DNA of 64,000 nucleotides from NCBI GenBank assembly GCA_002715965.1, contig PBAL01000010.1, positions 58,886 to 122,885 on the forward strand, in the 5' to 3' direction. How positions within the stretch are numbered: position 1 is the first letter of the stretch; each line of letters starts with the position of its first letter. Positions 59,385 to 64,000 of this stretch are shown piece by piece. A model generated the notes under the pieces. That model searched no databases, was not told the origin of the DNA, and saw only the letters and a list, made by a program, of their open reading frames with translations. The stretch is from Verrucomicrobiales bacterium. GTDB lineage: Bacteria > Verrucomicrobiota > Verrucomicrobiia > Limisphaerales > JAYPXF01. A program made the position numbers and the translations under genes.

Positions 59385-61181
59385 GTGTCTCGCCTGACCG
59401 ATTTCCTGATGCACGACCGCTGGTTCAAACTGGTGGTTGTCCTGCTTCTCTTCGGTCTGCTCGGAACGCGCGGTTTGAATGAACCTGATGAAGGCCGCTA
59501 CGCGGAGATTGGCCGGGAAATGGCGGAGACGGGCGACTGGCTGGTTCCGAATATCTGGTACGTTCCGCATCTCGACAAACCCCCGATGGCCTACTGGCTC
59601 GTGGGGCTGAGCATCGCGGGCTTTGGCCTGAATGAATGGGCGATTCGTCTTCCCATCGCCTTATCGGGCTTGAGCGGCGCCATAGCGATCTACCTGCTGG
59701 CATTGTCCATTGCTGGAAGACGCGTGGCAAAGTGGAGCGTCTTGATTCTGTGCTCCTCTATCCTGTATTGGGCCATCGCCCGGATGGTCATGACCGACAT
59801 GATCCTCGTACAGTTTTCCTGCTGGGCGATTTATTGTTTTTGGCGCGCGTGGCGGGCGATCGATCCGATTGCCGATCAATTCACGAAGGGCACGATCGAG
59901 GTCGCGGCTGAAAAAGAGGATGAAACTCCGGAAGAAGCCAAGCGCGCGAATTGTGGGCGCAACAGCTTCCTCTGGCACGTCGGCGCCTGGTTGATGATGG
60001 CCGGAGGATTTCTGACCAAGGGTCCGCTGGTGTTTTTGATCGTCGGCTTTGCGGTTCTGCCCCTGATCATCTTTCGGCGTGGTGATTCGGTAAGGCGTTC
60101 ATTCGTCATCATGGGAACGATCGGCGGACTGGCTGTCTTCGCTGTGGTGGCATTGCCTTGGTATCTCATCCTGTTCGAACGCGTCGCTCATTCGTTCGAT
60201 TACATGGTGAAGGGCCAGGTGGTCGGTCACGCCCTGGAGGCCGCAAAGAAGAATCGCAGCGGTCCGATTGTTTATTTCATACCTATCCTGCTGTTCGGTT
60301 TCATTCCCTGGACGATGCTGCTCGGGTGGATGTGGCGGAAGGCGCATTGGGGGACGCTCGATCCAAGAACCAAAGATGCCTGGGTGATGCTTACCGGCTG
60401 GGCGTTGTTGATCTTCGTTTTCTTCTCCATCAATTCAGCGAAACTCCCGCACTACATCGTTCCCATGATGCCCGCGTTGGCCTTGTTGGTTGCGCTGCGC
60501 TGGCCGGATTGGAAGGACCCGGACGGTACGCCCCCATTGCCGGACTGGGTGAAACGTTCAGTGGTCATAAGTCCCTTTGTAGCCATGCTCGCGATTCCGT
60601 TTGTGCACCGCTTCGCATTCAAGATCGCCGATCAGCCTTGGATATGGGTGCAGGCCGGTGTGGCGTTGATTGCCATCGTGGTTGTGAGCGTCAAGGCCAA
60701 AGGAATGAGCTTTCAGCATCTGGCCGCGCTTGGCTTCCTCGTCGCTGGTTTGAATCTGGCAGCGCTTCTCATCCCGCTCCCGCTGGTGGATGTGCATTTC
60801 CGGAGCAATCAGACTTTGAAGCCGCTGGGTGAGGCGTTGCTGCGCGAACACAAGGAAGGCGATGCCATCGTCGTTTATCAGCGCATTCCTCAGGGACTAC
60901 CGATCTATACCTGGCCGTTGATCAACGCATCAGCTCGGCCTTTCTTCATGCATCTTCCGCAGCACCGGATGCCTTATCACTATCCGGGGAATCAGGAACG
61001 GCTCGCTCCTTACACGATCGAGGACTTCGATGAATTGAAGAAGCTATCCGAAAACCGACGTATCCTCTTCATCGGTTGGCGCGGCTCCTATCGTGCCGTG
61101 AGCGAACAGATGACGAATCAACCCATCGAAATGATCGAAGAGTTCGGTCACTGGGAACTGTTTGAGTCGTTGAAGAAGTGA
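59385..61181 (+). CDS. GT39/ArnT-like glycosyltransferase
   Basis: 598 residues, about 11 membrane helices. The first large periplasmic loop has the ArnT-type DE motif LNEPDEGRYAEIGREMAETG, then WLVPNIWYVPHLDKPPMAYW. It resembles PMT/GT-C transferases that take a polyprenyl-phosphate sugar and pass it to lipid A or another envelope acceptor. The loop around residues 165-195 is unusually acidic (AAEKEDETPEEAK). A GTG at 59385 starts it; MHDRWFKLVVVLL eight codons later is an alternative. Its last 34 bases overlap the end of the convergent gene at 61148-61504. Confidence 0.88.
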   Translation: MSRLTDFLMHDRWFKLVVVLLLFGLLGTRGLNEPDEGRYAEIGREMAETGDWLVPNIWYVPHLDKPPMAYWLVGLSIAGFGLNEWAIRLPIALSGLSGAIAIYLLALSIAGRRVAKWSVLILCSSILYWAIARMVMTDMILVQFSCWAIYCFWRAWRAIDPIADQFTKGTIEVAAEKEDETPEEAKRANCGRNSFLWHVGAWLMMAGGFLTKGPLVFLIVGFAVLPLIIFRRGDSVRRSFVIMGTIGGLAVFAVVALPWYLILFERVAHSFDYMVKGQVVGHALEAAKKNRSGPIVYFIPILLFGFIPWTMLLGWMWRKAHWGTLDPRTKDAWVMLTGWALLIFVFFSINSAKLPHYIVPMMPALALLVALRWPDWKDPDGTPPLPDWVKRSVVISPFVAMLAIPFVHRFAFKIADQPWIWVQAGVALIAIVVVSVKAKGMSFQHLAALGFLVAGLNLAALLIPLPLVDVHFRSNQTLKPLGEALLREHKEGDAIVVYQRIPQGLPIYTWPLINASARPFFMHLPQHRMPYHYPGNQERLAPYTIEDFDELKKLSENRRILFIGWRGSYRAVSEQMTNQPIEMIEEFGHWELFESLKK

Positions 61182-61504
61182 CCAGACAGGCGTCTCGTCG
61201 CGATGCCATTTCCGGTTCTGGACCCAGATGTAAGTGGTAAGCCCAAGTCTTCCTGCCCGTTGGCCTCCATCAGGATATCTGACAACATCGATCCGAGGGT
61301 CGCCATTTCCTCGTCGTCAATCTTCTGATCATCGAAGGCGCTGTGCAGCGTGGGCCACAGCATATTACCAGGCCAAGTCTCCCTTGCTTCGCGATTCTCG
61401 TTGAAGAAATGCGCCAGATCCCAGATTTCGTCCGTGGTCAATCTTCCGTCCGCGGTTACGCGACGGATCATACGCATCGATTCCATGTGGAGATGCGCAT
61501 CCAT
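61148..61504 (-). CDS. Small TerB-like helical protein
   Basis: 118 residues from MDAHLHMESMRMIRRVTADG. A helical core DGRLTTDEIWDLAHFFNENR, then DDQKIDDEEMATLGSMLSDI is reminiscent of TerB-type (tellurite-resistance-like) helical bundles, but without certainty. It overlaps the end of the convergent glycosyltransferase gene by 34 bases. It lies 77 bases downstream of the PLD-like gene on the same strand, suggesting one transcript. The open frame extends another 33 codons upstream without good character. Confidence 0.5.
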   Translation of the reverse strand: MDAHLHMESMRMIRRVTADGRLTTDEIWDLAHFFNENREARETWPGNMLWPTLHSAFDDQKIDDEEMATLGSMLSDILMEANGQEDLGLPLTSGSRTGNGIATRRLSGHFFNDSNSSQ

Positions 61505-61581
61505 GCCCTTATCTAAACCGGTTCGACGGGAAACAAAATTAGCCGAAGCCCGAAGACGAGTCCGGACACTCGGCTTCCCGT

Positions 61582-62112
61582 TCAAGCCAGCGGCTCTGGA
61601 CAAATCTCACGCCGTCCGCAGTCCTTGCAATAGTCTCCCAGGTAAAACCCATCGAAGAATTCCATCAATCGATCGATCGTGTCTGGTTCATCGGTGAGGA
61701 ATCCCGCTTCGAAATTCCTTTTCCGGACTGATTTCGCACCCATTCCTGCGCCGGTGAGATTTGCGGAACCGACGTATGCCACGCGTCCGTCAATGAGGAA
61801 GCATTTCATGTGATTGCGCGGGCAGAGGAACCGATCGAAGTGCTCCGACTCAATCAGTTCCGGAAACCGATCGAAATCTTCGCGAAATCTCGGACCTGGT
61901 TCCTTCGCATGAATCAAGCGGACATCCACTCCCGCCCGCACGAGTTCCGCGAACACCGCGAGAAAGGTGTCATATCGTCCCGCAGAACGCTCCACGTGCA
62001 TGTCCTTGATATCCGCAGTCGCGATCCACACGAATTGCTCTGCTGCCGGCAACAACTCTCGAATGACCCGTCGATGGATCTCTTCGTTGAGCAGCAGTTC
62101 GTTCATCCGCAT
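61582..62112 (-). CDS. Single-HKD phospholipase D-like protein
   Basis: 176 residues. The active motif is HMKCFLIDGRVAYVGSANLT (HxKxxxxD then GSxN), with one HKD copy, so it would act as a dimer as in small bacterial nucleases of the PLD family. The first half, VWIATADIKDMHVERSAGRY then VRLIHAKEPG, is typical of the N-terminal lobe. A C-terminal Cys cluster (YCKDCGRREIC) may bind zinc. A nuclease or transphosphatidylase role is possible, probably in the cytoplasm, as there is no signal peptide. It is divergent from the sulfatase gene with a 65-base spacer. Confidence 0.85.
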   Translation of the reverse strand: MRMNELLLNEEIHRRVIRELLPAAEQFVWIATADIKDMHVERSAGRYDTFLAVFAELVRAGVDVRLIHAKEPGPRFREDFDRFPELIESEHFDRFLCPRNHMKCFLIDGRVAYVGSANLTGAGMGAKSVRKRNFEAGFLTDEPDTIDRLMEFFDGFYLGDYCKDCGRREICPEPLA

Positions 62113-62177
62113 CTCTTCTTCCCAAAGTTTGCGAGAATGGACAATCGCAAACGATTTGAAGAAACTTCCGCACAGCC

Positions 62178-63734
62178 ATGAAGACCCTGCCCATTCTTCT
62201 CCTTTGTCTCATCTCACTGCCACCCTCCGCCATCGCTGCGCCCGAACGCCCGAACATCATCGTGATCATGGTCGATGACATGGGTTGGTCGGACATTGGT
62301 TGCTATGGATCGGAAATCGATACGCCGAATATCGATCGGATTGCGCAGGAAGGAATGCTCTTCACGCAGTTCTACAACAACGCCAAATGCACCACCACGC
62401 GGGCTTCATTGATCACCGGTCTTTATCCGCGCAATGGCGGCAAGGGGCAGGATCAGTTGATCACGAAACAAATGCTCACCTTGGGCGAAGCCATGCGCCA
62501 CGCGGGGTACAAGACCGGCATGTCCGGCAAGTGGCACAATGGAAAGACGCCGGGCACGCGCCCATACGATCGCGGCTTCGATGAGGCCTACGGCCTGTGG
62601 GATGGCTGCTGCAATTTCTTCAACCCCAAGATCCCGGACCCGAAATTCAAAGGCGGACGCATCCGGCCGTTCGGTCACAACGACAAGTTCCTTGAGTTTG
62701 ATGACTTCCCCGACGACTACTACACGACGGACGCTTTCACCGACCACGCGATTGAGACGATCAAGGCGCACGTCAGGTCCGGCAAACCGTTCTTTCACTA
62801 CCTCCCCTATACCGCGCCGCACTACCCGCTTCACGCCAAGCCCGCAGACATCGCAAAATACAAGGGGCGTTACGCCGAGGGCTGGGACGTCCTGCGACAG
62901 CAGCGCCTCGCTCGCCAGAAGGAACTCGGCCTGGTGAAAGACTCCTGGGTGATCGAAACCCGCGACGACCGCGCCAAGCCCTGGGAGGAAGCCAAATCCA
63001 TCGATCCCGAATGGCAACAACTTCGCATGGAAGTCTACGCAGCGATGATTGACAGTGTGGACCAGAACATCGGTCGCCTACTGAAGGCCCTCGACAAACT
63101 CAAGGTCGCGGACAATACCCTCATCCTCTTCCTGACCGACAACGGCGGCTGCGCCGAGACGCCGGGTGGCAACGATCCCAAACAAATCCCGGGCCCAAGG
63201 GAATACTACTCCCACGCCGGCCCCGGGTGGGCGAGCGCGTCAAACACGCCTTTCAGACGCTACAAGCAATACTGCCACGAAGGTGGAATCGCCACGCCAC
63301 TCGTTGCCCGCTGGCCCAAGACCATCAAGCCAGGCACGCGCACCGATCAGGTCGGACACATCATCGACTTCCTTCCAACCTTCCTCGAAATGGCCAAAGC
63401 GGACTATCCGGACCGGCACCCTGAGTTCAAAGAACCAACGCTCCCCCTCGACGGCAAATCACTCCTGCCCGTTCTTCAAGGCAAGAAACGCAAGGCGCAC
63501 AAATACCTCTGCTGGCACTGGTCAACCAATCGCGCCGTGCGCAAAGGCGATTGGAAACTCGCCTGGGACAAACACGAAAAAACCTGGGAACTATATGATC
63601 TCGCCAAGGACCGGACAGAAGCTCATGACCTCGCGAGCAGGCATCCCAAGCTCGTGGAAGAACTGACCGACAAATGGAACGTCTGGGCGCAGATGACCGG
63701 CGTGAAGACCGACAAAAAGAAGAAGAAAAAGTAA
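62178..63734 (+). CDS. Secreted sulfatase, CTTTR type
   Basis: 518 residues with signal peptide MKTLPILLLCLISLPPSAIA. The core begins PNIIVIMVDDMGWSDIGCYG (metal-binding DD). The formylglycine region is CTTTRASLITGLYPRNGG, with Cys71. Thr stands where canonical sulfatases have Pro or Ala (C-x-P/A-x-R). Other blocks are SGKWHNGKTPGTRPYDRGFD, HYLPYTAPHYPLHAKPADIA and ILFLTDNGGCAETPGGNDPK (second metal Asp-Asn). The basic tail (KTDKKKKKK) is unusual. It should hydrolyse sulfate esters if Cys71 is oxidised. Confidence 0.92.
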   Translation: MKTLPILLLCLISLPPSAIAAPERPNIIVIMVDDMGWSDIGCYGSEIDTPNIDRIAQEGMLFTQFYNNAKCTTTRASLITGLYPRNGGKGQDQLITKQMLTLGEAMRHAGYKTGMSGKWHNGKTPGTRPYDRGFDEAYGLWDGCCNFFNPKIPDPKFKGGRIRPFGHNDKFLEFDDFPDDYYTTDAFTDHAIETIKAHVRSGKPFFHYLPYTAPHYPLHAKPADIAKYKGRYAEGWDVLRQQRLARQKELGLVKDSWVIETRDDRAKPWEEAKSIDPEWQQLRMEVYAAMIDSVDQNIGRLLKALDKLKVADNTLILFLTDNGGCAETPGGNDPKQIPGPREYYSHAGPGWASASNTPFRRYKQYCHEGGIATPLVARWPKTIKPGTRTDQVGHIIDFLPTFLEMAKADYPDRHPEFKEPTLPLDGKSLLPVLQGKKRKAHKYLCWHWSTNRAVRKGDWKLAWDKHEKTWELYDLAKDRTEAHDLASRHPKLVEELTDKWNVWAQMTGVKTDKKKKKK

Positions 63735-63750
63735 GGGCAATTGCGCGAAC

Positions 63751-63806
63751 GTAGCAGCAAGCGTGGGCGAGCAGACCCATGACTGCTCGCCCACGCTCGC
63801 TGCTAC
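63751..63806. repeat. Long near-perfect hairpin after the sulfatase
   Basis: Two 24-base arms (63751-63774 and 63783-63806) pair at 23 of 24 positions around an 8-base loop. The arms begin GTAGCAGC and end GCTGCTAC. There is no T-run. It is one of the dispersed hairpins with CTAC-type ends. Confidence 0.8.
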
Positions 63807-64000
63807 AGGTTTACCGGGCGGCAAAACTTCCCGGCTCGAGAGTCCCTGTGTGTTCATTCGATTTGTTGAATGTTGATTGCGCTGTAACCCTTGTTTCTCG
63901 CCCAAGCTAAACAATCGTCGGATACGCAATCCCCGATAGTTTTCGAGATTCACCCAACGATTCCGGACCTGGGGATCCACGAAGTCCCGAGAAAGTGTCT
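63807..64000. other. Right edge, no gene recognised
   Basis: 194 bases. Minus-strand open frames enter from the right edge (one would read VRNRWVNLENYRGLRIRRLF, another SLGESRKLSGIAYPTIV with a stop), so the 3' end of a gene outside the window is possible. Neither is recognisable, and no call is made. Confidence 0.3.

Noticed and set aside
53982..64000. Attachment-site duplication of the tRNA-Val 3' end
   Set aside because: No second copy of the tRNA 3' end was found by eye downstream; a computed repeat search would be needed.

Overview
The window reads as chromosomal DNA of a Verrucomicrobiota-type bacterium. The assignment is inference from gene content: secreted sulfatases, three DUF1080 (3-keto-disaccharide hydrolase) proteins, a Tat-exported Gfo/Idh/MocA oxidoreductase, a ThuA-like protein, PQQ-type beta-propellers, and many secreted proteins of unknown function set among housekeeping genes. 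Coding density is moderate. Intergenic gaps are rich in short palindromes and repeats. No rRNA operon, CRISPR array, intact prophage or intact insertion sequence was seen.

Left third (1-25 kb): the chorismate-mutase end of pheA runs off the left edge. It is followed by a GYF-domain membrane protein, lemA, dinB, a Gfo/Idh/MocA oxidoreductase, a TauE/SafE permease, a sulfatase, a pentapeptide-repeat protein paired with a hybrid histidine kinase, an M42 aminopeptidase, and a 1150-residue protein that is probably a PPi-type PEP carboxykinase. Then come hisB, an ECF sigma/anti-sigma operon ending in a DUF1080 protein, a 35-residue basic protein with its own terminator, a SecD-like lipoprotein coupled to an M23 peptidase and a second DUF1080 protein, a PQQ propeller, and a third DUF1080-ThuA pair.

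Middle (25-45 kb): a DAHP synthase, a frameshifted FkbM methyltransferase, the terC-DUF4261-plsY-gpsA operon (phospholipid precursor synthesis), a TMTC-like membrane/TPR protein, an XRE regulator with a palindromic operator candidate, a cobA-hemD fusion (siroheme/haem), GDP-fucose synthase, a decayed secreted protein, a NagB-like isomerase, ffh, RidA, tRNA-Ala, sufT, and two secreted alpha/beta-hydrolase-type proteins, one fused to a beta-propeller.

Right third (45-64 kb): a trypsin-like protease, tRNA-Leu, decayed ornithine-lipid acyltransferase genes (olsB-like and plsC/olsA-like), an Ada-like repair regulator, a NarL-type response regulator with its kinase, an S9 peptidase, tRNA-Val followed by an orphan coiled-coil gene and a Lon protease deletion scar, a LolA-like protein, a sialidase-like propeller, an ArnT-like glycosyltransferase, a PLD-family protein, and a second sulfatase.

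The gene set suggests a polysaccharide degrader. Sulfatases, propeller hydrolases and esterases would remove sulfate and acyl groups, while Gfo/Idh/MocA, DUF1080 and ThuA proteins fit a 3-keto-glycoside route. Four or five genes are visibly broken, so the region shows active gene loss or, where the lesions are single-base, possible sequencing error.
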